Assembly (NCBI RefSeq): GCF_020532605.1 | Contig: NZ_JAJATW010000011.1 | Span: forward strand, 56,158-120,157 | Direction of reading: 5' to 3' | DNA from: Marinomonas algarum | GTDB taxonomy: Bacteria > Pseudomonadota > Gammaproteobacteria > Pseudomonadales > Marinomonadaceae | Length of the DNA stretch: 64,000 bases | Shown here: positions 41,523-50,891 of the stretch, one piece after another | Position numbering within the stretch: position 1 is the stretch's first letter | How the letters are laid out: every line of letters starts with the position of its first letter | The notes under the pieces: model-generated | What the model was told of the DNA's origin: nothing | Seen by the model: the letters and a program-made list of their open reading frames with translations, nothing else | Database searches by the model: none | Made by a program: the position numbers and the translations under genes

Positions 41523-42014
41523 ATGATGCCATTTCGAATTGGCCATGGTTTTGACGTTCACAAATTTGGAGAAGGCGACCACATTGTATTGGGTGGCGTT
41601 AATATTTCATATCAACAAGGGTTAATAGCGCACTCTGATGGCGATGTTGTGTTGCATGCGTTAACGGATGCCTTGCTAGGTGCTGCGGCTCTGGGGGATA
41701 TTGGTAAGCACTTTCCTGACACCGACATGGCGTTTGCTGGGGCGGACAGTCGTGTTTTATTGCGACGTGCTTATCAGGAAGTTCAGGCGCTGGGCTTTCA
41801 TGTCGGCAACCTTGATATCACGATTTTGGCGGAAGCTCCAAAAATGCGTCCACATATTGATGCGATGCGAGCCTGTATTGCAGAAGATCTGTCCGTTTCA
41901 ATTGACAGAGTGAATGTAAAAGCGACGACCACCGAAAAGCTTGGCTTTGTTGGGCGCAAAGAAGGCATTGCGGTGGAAGCCGTTGCGTTGATTTTTAAAC
42001 AGGAAGCGTTATGA
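41523..42014 (+). CDS. ispF: 2-C-methyl-D-erythritol 2,4-cyclodiphosphate synthase IspF
   Basis: IspF cyclises the CDP-ME2P intermediate. The 163-residue protein has the metal-binding GHGFDVHKF (D11, H13) and [19 protein letters not shown]. Further motifs are [11 protein letters not shown] and [18 protein letters not shown]. Two consecutive ATGs start the frame; the first is used here. It ends in an ATGA overlap with truD. Confidence 0.96.
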   Translation: MMPFRIGHGFDVHKFGEGDHIVLGGVNISYQQGLIAHSDGDVVLHALTDALLGAAALGDIGKHFPDTDMAFAGADSRVLLRRAYQEVQALGFHVGNLDITILAEAPKMRPHIDAMRACIAEDLSVSIDRVNVKATTTEKLGFVGRKEGIAVEAVALIFKQEAL

Positions 42015-43102
42015 ATACACAATGGCGCTATGCTTGGTCAAAACCCACGGTGAGTGGTGATTTAAAGACCCACGTACAAGACTTCTATGTAGAAGAGCAG
42101 TTAGGTTTTGAGCCAGATGGAAAAGGTGAGTTCTGTTTTGTTTTTATTGAAAAACAAGGTGTAAACACCGATTTTTTAGCCAAGCGTTTAGCGCAAGTGG
42201 CTGGTATCGACTCAAGTAAGGTGACCTATAGTGGGGTCAAGGATCGTCATGCCTGTACACGTCAGTGGTTTTGTTTGCATACATTGAATAAAGAACCGGA
42301 TTTATCGAGTATTCAGGAAGCATTTAGAGAACCGGAAAGTGTTCGAGTGGTGGCACAACTAAAGCACTCTAAGAAGCTTCGTACGGGCGCGCACCTAGCG
42401 AACCGTTTTGTAATTCGTCTTCGAGAGCTGACAGGGGATCTTGAGGAATTAGAAGGTCGTCTCACCTTGATTCAGCGTGGCGGTGTGCCTAATTACTACG
42501 GGCCACAACGCTTTGGTATTAACGGCAACAATTTGCAAAACGGTAAAGCGTTGGTGTTAAAAGGACGACAAAGCCGTCGTAAATTGCCCAAAAATGAGTC
42601 TTTCTGGCTGTCTGCTATTCGCTCTTGGTGTTTTAACGAAGCATTAAGCGATCAGGTCGAAAGTGGCATGTGGGCGCGTTTGTGCGATGGCGATATTGCC
42701 CAGTTTCAACGACGCGATGAACAGTTTCGCGTCAAAGAGGTTGGAGCATTGATGCACCTAAAAGTAATGCAAGGCGATATTAGCCCTGTGTTACCGATGA
42801 TTAGCGAAGGCTGGGAAGCCGGTACAGGGCCTCAGCGTGAAGCCGCGATTAAGCACTCATTGGCCAACAGTACAGATTTAATTGATGGACTGATGACATT
42901 TGATTTATCGCGTGACAGCCGTTTAGCACGTCTTGTTCCTATGGACATGGTATGGGAATGGATTAAACCTAAAGAAGGCAATGCACAATTAATCGTCGAG
43001 TTTTTGCTGCCAAAAGGCTGCTTTGCAACGAGTGTGTTGCGTGAGATGATTGATTTTACGGACAAATCAGCAGAGAAGTATCATGAGAATATTGATCGCT
43101 AA
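42011..43102 (+). CDS. truD: tRNA pseudouridine(13) synthase TruD
   Basis: TruD makes pseudouridine 13 in tRNAs. The 363-residue protein has the catalytic motif [12 protein letters not shown] with D78, [10 protein letters not shown] and the [20 protein letters not shown] segment. It lies in the widely conserved ispF-truD-surE-pcm string; its end overlaps surE by 20 bases. Confidence 0.95.
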   Translation: MNTQWRYAWSKPTVSGDLKTHVQDFYVEEQLGFEPDGKGEFCFVFIEKQGVNTDFLAKRLAQVAGIDSSKVTYSGVKDRHACTRQWFCLHTLNKEPDLSSIQEAFREPESVRVVAQLKHSKKLRTGAHLANRFVIRLRELTGDLEELEGRLTLIQRGGVPNYYGPQRFGINGNNLQNGKALVLKGRQSRRKLPKNESFWLSAIRSWCFNEALSDQVESGMWARLCDGDIAQFQRRDEQFRVKEVGALMHLKVMQGDISPVLPMISEGWEAGTGPQREAAIKHSLANSTDLIDGLMTFDLSRDSRLARLVPMDMVWEWIKPKEGNAQLIVEFLLPKGCFATSVLREMIDFTDKSAEKYHENIDR

Positions 43103-43829
43103 TGATGACGGCATAGACGCCGTTGGTATTCAAACGTTAGCAGAACACGTACAACGCCATTATGACGTTTTAGTGGTTGCACCGGATCGAAATCAAAGCG
43201 GTGCGAGTAATTCATTAACCTTGTCTCGTCCTATTTACCCTGTAAAAGTTGCTGAGAACCAATACCGTGTTGATGGTACGCCGGGAGATTGTGTAAACCT
43301 TGCGGTTGCTGGCCTAGTCAATGGCGATGTTGATCTTGTGGTATCGGGTATTAATCATGGCGCGAACTTAGGGGATGATGTGATTTACTCGGGAACCGTC
43401 GCTGCAGCGATGGAGGCTCGTCATCTAGGCAGACCTGCCTTAGCCGTTTCCTTGGTGGGTAAGCAGCACTTTGATACTGCGGCAAAGGTGGTGTTACAGC
43501 TTCTGCAAGATGCGCATAATCTCACCTTACCTGCAGGTATTTTGCTTAATATCAATGTACCGGATTTACCCTATGAGTCACTAAAAGGTGTTCAAGTGAC
43601 GCGTTTAGGCCATCGTCATCAAGCGCAATCGCCCGTACCGGCTCAGCACCCAAGAGGGGTGCCGAGCTTCTGGATAGGAGCGCTTTCAGAAGCCAATGAC
43701 AATTCATCGGGAACAGATTTTTGTGCCATTGCAGAGGGGTATGTGTCTATTACGCCTATTCATACTGATATGACCTGTTATGAAGCAAAGGCGTCGCTTG
43801 AGACTTGGACTGACACCATCACATTATGA
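43083..43829 (+). CDS. surE: 5'/3'-nucleotidase SurE
   Basis: SurE is a metal-dependent nucleotidase and exopolyphosphatase linked to stationary-phase survival. The 248-residue enzyme has [14 protein letters not shown] (D8, D9), APDRNQSGASNSLT with the conserved Ser, VDGTPGDCVNLA and SGINHGANLGDDVIYSGTVAAAMEA. ATG 43083 lies inside truD; a longer frame starting at 43050 is not needed. It overlaps pcm by ATGA. Confidence 0.96.
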   Translation: MRILIANDDGIDAVGIQTLAEHVQRHYDVLVVAPDRNQSGASNSLTLSRPIYPVKVAENQYRVDGTPGDCVNLAVAGLVNGDVDLVVSGINHGANLGDDVIYSGTVAAAMEARHLGRPALAVSLVGKQHFDTAAKVVLQLLQDAHNLTLPAGILLNINVPDLPYESLKGVQVTRLGHRHQAQSPVPAQHPRGVPSFWIGALSEANDNSSGTDFCAIAEGYVSITPIHTDMTCYEAKASLETWTDTITL

Positions 43830-44491
43830 GCCAGTATGACCTCCGCCATCTTGTAACGGGCTCTGAACCTAAAGCCGCGGCGATGGTGCGTGAACTTAGA
43901 GCGCAGGGGATTACTCATGAGGCGTTATTGTCTGTTATGGGGACTCTACCACGCCACCAGTTTGTCGAGCCGGCGTTTTCCCATTTAGCCTATTCTGCTA
44001 CGCCTCTGCCGATTGGTCGTCAACAAACGATTAGCCAGCCTCTAACAGTGGCAAGAATGACGCAGTGGTTATTGCAGTATGCGCGGTTAGGTCGAGTGTT
44101 AGAAATAGGCACGGGGTCAGGTTATCAAACACGAATTCTGGCGCACTTTTTTAACAAGGTGCACACCATAGAGCGGCATCAATCTCTTCATAACAAGGCA
44201 AAACAGCGTTTGTTGTCGATGGGAGTTGGTAATGTGGAGTACTGGTTTGGGGATGGACAAATAGGTTGGCCACAAAAAATAGAAATGGATGCTGTTATCA
44301 TTACTGCCATGGCAAGTAAAATTCCTTTGGCGTTAACGGATTGTTTGAAACAAGATGGTATTTTAATTATGCCAATTGATCAGCCCACCCAACACATTGG
44401 TTGTTGGCGAAAAAAAGGTGATCGTTGGCAGTGTTTAGGGACAGAATCTGCGCATTTTGTGCCGTTATTGGAAGGAACGGAAGATGCCTAA
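43826..44491 (+). CDS. pcm: Protein-L-isoaspartate O-methyltransferase Pcm
   Basis: Pcm methylates isoaspartyl residues so damaged proteins can be repaired. The 221-residue protein has the SAM motif VLEIGTGSGYQT, FVEPAFSHLAYSATPLPIGRQQTISQP (split here as the family signature) and VHTIERHQSL. It overlaps surE at the start and the DUF368 gene at the end by eight bases. Confidence 0.94.
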   Translation: MSQYDLRHLVTGSEPKAAAMVRELRAQGITHEALLSVMGTLPRHQFVEPAFSHLAYSATPLPIGRQQTISQPLTVARMTQWLLQYARLGRVLEIGTGSGYQTRILAHFFNKVHTIERHQSLHNKAKQRLLSMGVGNVEYWFGDGQIGWPQKIEMDAVIITAMASKIPLALTDCLKQDGILIMPIDQPTQHIGCWRKKGDRWQCLGTESAHFVPLLEGTEDA

Positions 44492-45404
44492 GTGGCTAAA
44501 AGTGTATTTGAGTGGTGTACTGATGGGAGCGGCTGATGTCGTGCCAGGCGTGTCGGGTGGTACGATTGCTTTTATTTTGGGCATCTATGATCGCTTAATT
44601 GCCGCCTTGAGTGGCGTGAATAAACAGAGCGTGATGTATCTGTTAACAGGTAATGTTGTCGCATTGTGGCGTCATTTTGATGGGGCTTTTTTGCTGCCGT
44701 TAGGAGCCGGTATTTTAAGCAGTATTTTTCTGATTGCTGGCCTGATAACGCACCTATTAGACAGCTATCCTAGCTTTTTATGGAGCTTCTTTTTTGGCTT
44801 AATACTGTCATCTGCGTACTTTTTGATCCAAGAAATACAAGGCTTTTCAGCACGACATCTTGGCGTGATGGTGATTGGGGCAATAATTGGTGCCAGCTTG
44901 TCTTTATTGGTCCCAACGCAGTTTAATACCTCTATGTTGATGGTGTTTGCTTCCGGCATGATTGCTATCTGTGCCATGATTCTTCCAGGTATCTCTGGTA
45001 GCTTTCTCTTACTGATGATGGGCATGTATGGTTTTGTTCTGTCTGCGGTCAAAGGGTTAGACATCACGATCATTATGGTGTTTGCCGCAGGGGCGTTAGT
45101 GGGTCTGCTTAGCTTCTCGAAAGTACTGAATTATCTTTTAACCCATGCTCGTTCAATGACCTTGGCGCTGCTAACAGGGATTATGTTAGGTGCTCTGGTA
45201 AAGGTTTGGCCATGGAAGGTAACAGATACTTGGAGCCAAGTGGGTAGTAAGGTTGTGCCTCTAGAAGAGCATCTTATTTTGCCTTGGCAGCAAACGTCGT
45301 TTTATTGGCTAAATGATTTGCTGTTTCCGATTATTTTTATGTCGATAGGTTTCTTGAGCGTTATTTTTATTTCGCGTCTTTTTGCGAATAAAAGTGTCTC
45401 TTAA
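44484..45404 (+). CDS. DUF368 membrane protein, probable polyprenyl-phosphate transporter
   Basis: This 306-residue polytopic membrane protein begins with the DUF368 signature GAADVVPGVSGGTIAFILGIYDRL, repeated in modified form later (ICAMILPGISGSFLLLMMGMY), as expected for an inverted two-repeat fold. DUF368 proteins (PopT) have been shown in other bacteria to return undecaprenyl phosphate across the membrane for envelope synthesis. That function is inferred here by family. It starts inside the end of pcm, with GAAGGAACGG upstream, so it is part of the surE-pcm operon. Confidence 0.88.
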   Translation: MPKWLKVYLSGVLMGAADVVPGVSGGTIAFILGIYDRLIAALSGVNKQSVMYLLTGNVVALWRHFDGAFLLPLGAGILSSIFLIAGLITHLLDSYPSFLWSFFFGLILSSAYFLIQEIQGFSARHLGVMVIGAIIGASLSLLVPTQFNTSMLMVFASGMIAICAMILPGISGSFLLLMMGMYGFVLSAVKGLDITIIMVFAAGALVGLLSFSKVLNYLLTHARSMTLALLTGIMLGALVKVWPWKVTDTWSQVGSKVVPLEEHLILPWQQTSFYWLNDLLFPIIFMSIGFLSVIFISRLFANKSVS

Positions 45405-45476
45405 AAATAGTGTATGCTTTGGTCATTTCTCTAATAAGATTCATGGGGTAACCTTATTTTTTGTTCTCCCTTTGCG

Positions 45477-46382
45477 ATGAATAAGCAATCAGTATGGTGG
45501 GGTAAGAGTGTGAGAAGTCTCGTGCTTGGCTGTATTCTGCTGTCTGGGTGTTCCTATGAAGTCCTGCATTATTCCGATAAAGCGTCCTCTTCCTATTCAA
45601 GTAAACGGGCGCAAGTAACTGCGATTCCGTCATCGGGTATCTATCGTGTAAAACAAGGTGATACTCTATTTTCAATCGCGTTCCGTTATGGCTTAGATTA
45701 CCGTGAGTTGGCGCAGTGGAATCGCATTGCCTCACCTTATGTTATTTACCCTAATCAAAAAATCCGTCTTCATTCGACGTCTAGGTCAACGAAGCCCGTT
45801 GCTCAGAAAGTGGCCACACCGACGACGAAAGCGCCAGCGGCTAGCCCGACACCAAAAGCAGTGAGTCCTAAAACGCCATCTGTTGTTGAATCGACGACGT
45901 CACAACCGGTTGTGTCTGCTCCTGTGCCTTCTAAAGCGGTTGAGCCAGCAGTGGTGACCAAGACTCCTATTGTGACCAAGCCAACACCGGTTCAATCATC
46001 GAGTACTGAAATGACCAGTGATTGGGCGTGGCCTGTCAAAGGCAAGGTAACCAGAAGCTTTTCGAACTCAGGTGTGAGCAGTAAAGGCATTGATATTAAG
46101 TCAAACCAAGGCGAACTTGTAAAAGCGGCCGCAGATGGTACCGTGGTATACGCAGGCAACGGTCTAATTGGTTATGGCAACCTGGTGATTATTAAACATA
46201 ACGATGAATATTTAAGTGCTTATGCCTATAACGAGAGCATCTTGGTGAAAGAGCAGCAGATTGTTCGAGTGGGTGACTCCTTAGCGATTATTGGCGGTAA
46301 AGGAGAAGATCGGCCGGTGTTGCACTTTGAAGTGCGACGTGATGGTCAACCGATTGATCCACTTAGTGTGTTACCAAAATAA
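45477..46382 (+). CDS. nlpD: Murein hydrolase activator NlpD (lipoprotein, LysM, LytM)
   Basis: NlpD is an outer-membrane lipoprotein that activates the amidase AmiC at the septum. The 301-residue precursor has a lipobox LLSGC (C25) and a LysM domain (about 55-98, [20 protein letters not shown]). A Pro/Thr/Ser/Lys-rich linker (100-175) leads to a C-terminal LytM/M23 domain. The LytM metal residues are lost (GIDIK without the HxxxD His, VLHFE instead of HxH), so it should be an activator rather than an enzyme, as in E. coli. rpoS follows after 29 bases. Confidence 0.94.
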   Translation: MNKQSVWWGKSVRSLVLGCILLSGCSYEVLHYSDKASSSYSSKRAQVTAIPSSGIYRVKQGDTLFSIAFRYGLDYRELAQWNRIASPYVIYPNQKIRLHSTSRSTKPVAQKVATPTTKAPAASPTPKAVSPKTPSVVESTTSQPVVSAPVPSKAVEPAVVTKTPIVTKPTPVQSSSTEMTSDWAWPVKGKVTRSFSNSGVSSKGIDIKSNQGELVKAAADGTVVYAGNGLIGYGNLVIIKHNDEYLSAYAYNESILVKEQQIVRVGDSLAIIGGKGEDRPVLHFEVRRDGQPIDPLSVLPK

Positions 46383-46411
46383 AATCAATCAACACGAGTA
46401 TTTGGAGGGGC

Positions 46412-47299
46412 ATGACGTTGGACAAAACCACAAAAAAGACAGAGACAGGTCGCATCTTAGATGTTACTCAGCTGTATTTGAGCGAAATAGGGTTTACTCC
46501 TTTACTCACGATGGAAGAGGAAGTGTTTTTCTCACGCTTAGCGCTGAAAGGCGATGAATCAGCGCGTAAACGCATGATAGAAAGCAATCTGCGTCTAGTG
46601 GTTAAAATTTCTCGTCGTTATCTCAATCGTGGCTTGTCGTTACTTGATTTGATCGAAGAGGGCAACTTGGGGCTGATGCGAGCGGTTGAAAAGTTTGACC
46701 CAGAACGAGGCTTTCGCTTTTCAACCTATGCAACTTGGTGGATACGACAGACCATCGAGCGCGCGATCATGAACCAAACGCGGACCATTCGTCTCCCCAT
46801 TCATGTTGTAAAAGAGCTGAATATTTACCTGCGTGCTGCCCGTGAATTGACTCAGCAGCTGGATCATGAACCAAGCGCAGAAGAAATTGCAGATAAGCTA
46901 GACTGCCCCGTCGAAGATGTTCAAAAAATATTGGGACTAAATGAAAAAGTGAGCTCTTTAGACGCTACCTTTGGTGGCGAGCATAATGATAAAAGTTTCA
47001 CCGAGGTATTGGCTGATACACTGCACCAAGGTCCCGAAGCCGATCGTCAGGAAGGGGATGTGCAGCAAAGCATTGATCTTTGGCTTAACGAACTGGATGA
47101 AAAGCAGCGTGAAGTGATTACACGACGTTTTGGTCTACGGGGGCATGAAGCCAGTACACTTGAGTATGTTGGTGAAGAGATTGGTTTAACGCGTGAGCGT
47201 GTGCGTCAGATCCAGATGGAAGCACTGCGGAAACTTCGTCTTATTATCGATAAAAAAGGCTTGTCACTCGACGACGTGATGCAGTTTGATGAGCGTTAG
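46412..47299 (+). CDS. rpoS: Stationary-phase sigma factor RpoS
   Basis: RpoS is the general stress sigma factor. The 295-residue protein has regions 1.2 to 4.2: [74 protein letters not shown] and [16 protein letters not shown] helix ([13 protein letters not shown]). The N-terminus is about 40 residues shorter than in E. coli and begins with a short basic/acidic stretch. GGAGG lies close to the ATG; a TTG at 46418 would give better spacing. Its stop overlaps the convergent gene's stop, with no terminator between. Confidence 0.96.
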   Translation: MTLDKTTKKTETGRILDVTQLYLSEIGFTPLLTMEEEVFFSRLALKGDESARKRMIESNLRLVVKISRRYLNRGLSLLDLIEEGNLGLMRAVEKFDPERGFRFSTYATWWIRQTIERAIMNQTRTIRLPIHVVKELNIYLRAARELTQQLDHEPSAEEIADKLDCPVEDVQKILGLNEKVSSLDATFGGEHNDKSFTEVLADTLHQGPEADRQEGDVQQSIDLWLNELDEKQREVITRRFGLRGHEASTLEYVGEEIGLTRERVRQIQMEALRKLRLIIDKKGLSLDDVMQFDER

Positions 47300-48765
47300 A
47301 TCAGTGCGTCCGCCTGTTCTGTAGGGTGAATAATGTCGACCATTTGCTGGTGGATTTGCTGCTTGTATTTGTCCGACATGCCCCTTACCTCATAAGCCAA
47401 CACTTCTTGATTATTATCCTCAATTATCTCCGGTAAGCCCGTAAATACACGGTTTTGGATCTGTGGTTGAGTAAATATTTCTTCACTAATAACCAACTTA
47501 TTGATGCTTTCAGATTGGCTAAGTTGTTTCATTTCATGTAACAAATCACTCACTTGTTCAGGTTCAAAATGGTTTTCTTTGACCATATGAGTAATGTCTG
47601 CACTGCCTTGATGTAACCCTAGGTGAAAGTTCAAGGTAGGCACATCCGTGTAAAGAGGGTTTTTTAACAATTCCTCTACAAGTCCCAAAAACAGTTGCGC
47701 TGTACTGACCGCATTAATGTAAAGCTTCTCATCACAGTGGATGGCGCTAAACAAGATCACGGCCGCATCATCTTTGTACTGATGAATTTGTCCAAGATAC
47801 CGCTCGGATGCTTGAAACATGGCTCGGTAAATAGGGGTTAACAGATTAGAAACCTGCAGTGGTGTCATGTCTTCGTGCCACTTTTCTAAGTTAAGAATAT
47901 CAAAGTACAATACACAACTGCGTTGTTTGGATTCTTCAAAAATAGCATCAAAGTTAATTTCAAACTGGGGAATCACCGGTGTCGATGTGTTGGCTTTTTC
48001 TTCATCACTGTCCTCCACTGCTGTTTTAGGCAATGGGTTGGCTTTTACCGCGTTGACCGCTCTAAATAAATGTCTGGATTCTTGATACTTAGGATGTGCT
48101 AAATGCGTTGTGTCTTTGCCTTTACTGTAGGCTAAAAGTGCGGAGGTGGCGTCTGTAACAGGGGCAAATAACCATCGCGTCACAAAGATAATAAGCAGCA
48201 GGGACAACGCACTAATAAAGATAGCAACTCCAATGAGTAAATTATTAAGATGCTTTAAGGTGGCTTGAGCAGGGGTTTTGTCCAAGGTGATCAGTACATG
48301 TCCCACGATTTCATCTCTAAACCGGATGCTAGAACTGTAGATGCGACGAGTATCATTGGGGCGTAAGCGACGTTCAGAATTTAATCCGGAAAGGCCACTG
48401 TCGGCTTCGGCTAACAGTTCGTCTTTTTTGTTATAAACCCGTGCGCTAAGTATGTTGTCGTCCACCACCAGTCGATTTAATAATACGTTAAGGCTGAGCA
48501 AATCATTGTTTAATATGGACTGGGTGGCATTAAAGGCGGCTTGGGTGGCTAAGCTGGTGCCTAGAACCTCGGTCTGTTGTGTCAGGTAGTTGCCCAGTGC
48601 CTGTGTCATGGTATACCAAAACAGACATACGGTCAGAATCATCAAGGAGCAAAAAGTCATCACCATCACAAGTGTTGCGCTCATAGAATGGCGCAAATAA
48701 GCCAAGATACGCGCCTTTCTTGATGGGGCTGTATTTGATTGAGCTGTGCTTGTTTGAGTGTCCAT
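47296..48765 (-). CDS. AhpA/YtjB-like membrane protein with a cyclase-like C-terminal domain
   Basis: A 489-residue protein with membrane helices at about 30-54 and 174-196 and a periplasmic domain between them. The periplasmic domain ([27 protein letters not shown], and [12 protein letters not shown]) resembles E. coli YtjB (Smp) and Pseudomonas AhpA. As in E. coli, it is divergent from serB. After a HAMP-like stretch, residues 280-460 look like a class III nucleotidyl cyclase: VLYFDILNL (D289), [12 protein letters not shown] (D332/D333) and FHLGLHQGS. The Asn and Arg of the transition-state site appear to be missing ([10 protein letters not shown]). Activity cannot be assumed. Confidence 0.75.
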   Translation of the reverse strand: MDTQTSTAQSNTAPSRKARILAYLRHSMSATLVMVMTFCSLMILTVCLFWYTMTQALGNYLTQQTEVLGTSLATQAAFNATQSILNNDLLSLNVLLNRLVVDDNILSARVYNKKDELLAEADSGLSGLNSERRLRPNDTRRIYSSSIRFRDEIVGHVLITLDKTPAQATLKHLNNLLIGVAIFISALSLLLIIFVTRWLFAPVTDATSALLAYSKGKDTTHLAHPKYQESRHLFRAVNAVKANPLPKTAVEDSDEEKANTSTPVIPQFEINFDAIFEESKQRSCVLYFDILNLEKWHEDMTPLQVSNLLTPIYRAMFQASERYLGQIHQYKDDAAVILFSAIHCDEKLYINAVSTAQLFLGLVEELLKNPLYTDVPTLNFHLGLHQGSADITHMVKENHFEPEQVSDLLHEMKQLSQSESINKLVISEEIFTQPQIQNRVFTGLPEIIEDNNQEVLAYEVRGMSDKYKQQIHQQMVDIIHPTEQADALI

Positions 48766-48914
48766 TCATTTCCTTCGGGTAACTCGTTGTGCTGGTATAA
48801 AATTAAGTATACCTATCATAACGGCCGTTTTCCGAATTCTTTAAAGTAGATCAGGTGCTTAGCGAAAAGAAAACGATTTGCTATAGTAGTCGTCTTATTG
48901 CATTAGGAGCGTTT

Positions 48915-49826
48915 ATGTCTGCCAGTATTACCCTTATCGGTTCTTTCACTTCGGAATACCTTGATCAATTCAACGCTTGGTTAGACAAACGTCATTTGTC
49001 TGGTGTGCGTCGTTTATTAACAAATAAAGATGAAAAAGTCTCTGTTGTTCGAATCGAGCTTGTCGATTGTGCTTTAGACGCAGCCAGATTGCGCACTGAG
49101 TTATTGATTCTGTCTAATCACACAGAAATTGATCATATTTACCAAGCAGCATCACTGGATATTACAACGCCAGGTGTGGCGGTATTTGACATGGACTCCA
49201 CGCTTATTAAGGCTGAAGTGATGGATGAACTGGCCGTAGACGCGGGAATCGGTGAGCAAATTGCCACCGTGACGGCCAGTGCCATGCGTGGTGAAATTGA
49301 TTTTGTAGAAAGTTTCGTGCAGCGTCTAGCGCTTCTAAAAGGGTTGAGTAGCGACGTTATGGATGGTGTGTATCACCGTATTGAGCATATGGAAGGAATT
49401 GCTCCGCTAATGGCGGTTTTGCATCACTATGGCTGGCATACAGCGATTTTATCCGGTGGTTTTACCTATTTTGCTGATCGAGTAAAAGACGAATACGCCA
49501 TGAAAGAAGTGCATGCAAACGTGTTGGAAATTGAGAATCATCAATTAACAGGGAAGCATCTTGGTGAAATTGTTGATGGTGCTCGTAAGAAGCAGTTGTT
49601 AGCGGATATTGTCAGCAACCAGCAGGTTGACTGGTCGCAGACGCTTGCCTGTGGTGATGGCGCGAATGACTTACTAATGCTAAATAAGGCGGCGTTGGGT
49701 GTTGCTTTGCATGCCAAGCCATTAGTGAGGGAGCAAGCGCCTTGCCCAATGAATAATCTTGGCTTAGAAGGCATTTTATATTTATTAGGCCTATCCACCA
49801 ATGAGATCCAGGCGATTGTGGGATAA
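48915..49826 (+). CDS. serB: Phosphoserine phosphatase SerB
   Basis: SerB dephosphorylates phosphoserine, the last step of serine synthesis. The 303-residue HAD enzyme has an N-terminal regulatory (ACT-like) region, then the nucleophile motif VFDMDSTLIKAEVMDEL. HTAILSGGFTYFAD and CGDGANDLLMLNKAALGVAL follow. ATG 48915 has TTAGGAGCG ahead; an upstream TTG-type start at 48855 is unlikely. Divergent from the AhpA-like gene. Confidence 0.95.
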   Translation: MSASITLIGSFTSEYLDQFNAWLDKRHLSGVRRLLTNKDEKVSVVRIELVDCALDAARLRTELLILSNHTEIDHIYQAASLDITTPGVAVFDMDSTLIKAEVMDELAVDAGIGEQIATVTASAMRGEIDFVESFVQRLALLKGLSSDVMDGVYHRIEHMEGIAPLMAVLHHYGWHTAILSGGFTYFADRVKDEYAMKEVHANVLEIENHQLTGKHLGEIVDGARKKQLLADIVSNQQVDWSQTLACGDGANDLLMLNKAALGVALHAKPLVREQAPCPMNNLGLEGILYLLGLSTNEIQAIVG

Positions 49827-49922
49827 TGAACTTCTTAGTGGCATAGGTAAAATAACCACTACTGCTATTTTTAAAAGCTTGTTATGATTCCTGATTATAG
49901 CAAGCTAAGCAGGAGTGCGATT

Positions 49923-50843
49923 TTGTCAGAAGTCACTTTATCGAATATCGACTTAAATTTACTGTATGTTCTGCACGTCCTTATTGAAGAGAAAAACGTT
50001 ACCAAGGCCGCTGCTCGGTTGGATGTGTCGCAACCTGCTGTAAGTCGGTCTTTATCACGTTTACGCGATATTTTTGATGATCCGCTGTTTTTACGCACCT
50101 CTCACGGCTTATCGATTACGTCAAAAACACAGAGTCTTGCGCCTTTCTTGGCGGATACTCTAAAAGATTTAGAGGCGTTGGTTCAACCCAGTCAATTCAA
50201 CCCTGCCACCAGTCAGCGTCGGTTTATTTTATCGACAACCGATTTTGGCGCTTTAACCGTGTTACCAAAGATTCTTGATCAATTTCGTGAGGCGGCGCCC
50301 AATGCGACTCTGGATGTGAAAGCGTGGCACGATGACATGGCGTCTGAGCTTGATCACAGTGCCATTGATGTGGCTGTGGCCGTGTTGTCAAAAGAGCCTC
50401 CGGTGAACATTCACTCTGTGCCGCTGAAAAGTGATCGCATGGTGTGTTTGGCTCGAAGAGGACATCCAGCGATTGGTGATACCTTAACACTGAAAACCTA
50501 CTTAGCAGCCAGTCATATTCAAATTGTACTCGGTCGTCGTGAGTATTTCGCAGTAGACAGAGCGCTGGAAAAAATGGGTCACAAGCGTGATGTCACTGTG
50601 CATTTACCAAATTTTTTGCCAGCAGCACGCGTCGTCATGGGCAGCGATTTGTTGCTGACGGTGCCCAGTTTATTTGCTCAAGATATGGCCAGCATGATGT
50701 CTAATGTGGATTTTTATGAGTTGCCTTTCGAGGCGAGAACGTTTGATTACTCGATGATTTGGCATGAACGATTCCAGCACGATGCTGCACACCTTTGGTT
50801 TCGAAACTTGCTTAAGAGCTCTTTCACTGAGATTAACGAGTAG
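49923..50843 (+). CDS. LysR-type transcriptional regulator (NodD/LeuO-like subgroup)
   Basis: A 306-residue LysR protein: NIDLNLLYVLHVLIEEKNVTKAA, DVSQPAVSRSLSRLRDIFDDPLFLRT, then an effector domain (RRFILSTTDFGALTVLPKIL). I prefer the TTG at 49923, which has AGGAG seven bases before it; the ATG at 49884 would add 13 residues (total 319) and has no clear ribosome site. It belongs to the same subgroup as the LysR gene at 34606. Its targets are unknown; neighbours are serB and the molybdopterin genes. Confidence 0.87.
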   Translation: MSEVTLSNIDLNLLYVLHVLIEEKNVTKAAARLDVSQPAVSRSLSRLRDIFDDPLFLRTSHGLSITSKTQSLAPFLADTLKDLEALVQPSQFNPATSQRRFILSTTDFGALTVLPKILDQFREAAPNATLDVKAWHDDMASELDHSAIDVAVAVLSKEPPVNIHSVPLKSDRMVCLARRGHPAIGDTLTLKTYLAASHIQIVLGRREYFAVDRALEKMGHKRDVTVHLPNFLPAARVVMGSDLLLTVPSLFAQDMASMMSNVDFYELPFEARTFDYSMIWHERFQHDAAHLWFRNLLKSSFTEINE

Positions 50844-50891
50844 TATTAAAACGTCGTAAATCTCAGTGAGGCATAAAGGAATGAAGAGCAG

